Positions 4,954 through 5,370 of a stretch of DNA of 5,370 bases are shown piece by piece. Within the stretch, counting starts at the first letter, position 1, and the number at the start of each line of letters is the position of its first letter. The stretch lies in contig JBNKFQ010000175.1 in NCBI GenBank assembly GCA_050289385.1, positions 1 through 5,370 on the forward strand, written 5' to 3'. The stretch comes from JBNKFQ01 sp050289385. Lineage in GTDB: Bacteria; Pseudomonadota; Gammaproteobacteria; Pseudomonadales; Porticoccaceae. Below the pieces are notes generated by a model, which ran no database searches, was not told the DNA's origin, and saw nothing but the letters and a program-made list of their open reading frames with translations. The position numbers and the translations under genes were made by a program.

Positions 4954-5370
4954 TTATTTGGGCGCCAAATCGCTCACCCGCCAGTGAAAACCTGCGGTGG
5001 CAAAATAGGAAAGGTCACGTAAAACCGGGTCGTACAGATCAGCTTGCTTGGCAGTGTCGTTTATTTTGTAAGGGCCATCATCACCAAGGATATAAACATA
5101 CTGGTTGTCCCCGGTAACCACTTCAAAAGGCTTGTCATTCACATTGGTAAACTGGATAAACCCCTTGTAAGCCCATTGCCGACTACCATCTTCGCGCTCA
5201 ATTATTTCCCAAAAACCGGATGGCTGGTCATCCGCGCTGGCGGTAAACGGACGCCAGGTTTGCAGGCATTCTGCATTGCAACCTTTGGTGCCCAGGCGCT
5301 TGCCACGTGCGTAAGCAATGTCGTCGGTGGTTCTCGCCGTCCACACCCGATCTACCGAATAGCGTGAATA
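4954..5370 (-). CDS. Secreted-repeat (PF03640/COG4315-like) protein, 5' end outside the window
   Basis: The frame is open to the right edge, so only the C-terminal 138 residues are seen. A GTG at 5346 could be read as a start, but the coding similarity continues upstream of it (YSRYSVDRVWTAR), so the gene almost certainly begins outside. The visible part contains a CNAEC pair followed by LQTWRPFTASADDQPSG, then REDGSRQWAYKG. This order (CxxxC, W-PP-like segment, ...DGS-QWAYKGKPLY-like segment) is typical of the small periplasmic or lipoprotein repeat family PF03640 (COG4315), whose biochemical role is not established. The usual GDxxGDGVxGVWH tail is absent and replaced by a longer ending with FHWRVSDLAPK. 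Any signal peptide or lipobox lies outside the window. It converges on ilvY with no obvious terminator between them. Confidence 0.7.
   Translation of the reverse strand, partial: YSRYSVDRVWTARTTDDIAYARGKRLGTKGCNAECLQTWRPFTASADDQPSGFWEIIEREDGSRQWAYKGFIQFTNVNDKPFEVVTGDNQYVYILGDDGPYKINDTAKQADLYDPVLRDLSYFATAGFHWRVSDLAPK

Noticed and set aside
4936..4969. Possible bidirectional terminator between ilvY and the convergent gene (ATAAA/TTTAT and TTTGG-GCG-CCAAA)
   Set aside because: The stems are only 5 bp and AT-rich or lie within coding sequence, and no stable GC stem with a T-tract is present.

Overview
This window reads as ordinary chromosome of a gammaproteobacterium. The ketol-acid reductoisomerase is the short 338-residue class I form, close to the pseudomonad-type enzyme. 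The regulator is a recognisable IlvY, and the intergenic spaces carry TCCGAC-type heptamer repeats. A marine or cellulolytic Cellvibrionales-like host would fit, but that is inference and no taxonomic marker is present.

Layout from left to right. Bases 1-84 hold one copy of an intergenic repeat and no gene. Bases 85-108 are a textbook Rho-independent terminator for ilvC. ilvC (129-1145, minus strand) makes ketol-acid reductoisomerase. Bases 1146-1473 have no gene but are dense: the ilvC Shine-Dalgarno, a second repeat copy inverted relative to the first, a third heptamer block, an IlvY-operator-like element, and a perfect 13-bp hairpin. A secreted S9-family serine peptidase (1474-3840, minus strand) follows. 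A divergent control region (3841-4069) carries a second operator-like element. ilvY (4070-4939, plus strand) is the LysR-type activator. A convergent gene entering from the right edge (4954-5370, minus strand, 5' end missing) encodes a protein of the PF03640/COG4315 'secreted repeat' type.

How it fits together. In E. coli, ilvY and ilvC are adjacent and divergent and share one control region. Here they keep that divergent orientation, but a 2.4-kb peptidase gene lies between them. A 50-bp segment matching at 35 of 50 positions without gaps is present both upstream of ilvC (1348-1397) and upstream of ilvY (4004-4053). The simplest reading is that IlvY still controls both genes through two separate copies of its operator, and may also influence the peptidase, which diverges from ilvY.

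I see no CRISPR array, RNA gene, insertion sequence, phage gene or defence system, and no convincing wholly new system. The points most worth checking are the duplicated operator with the interposed peptidase, and the heptamer repeats that flank ilvC and could fold its mRNA leader.
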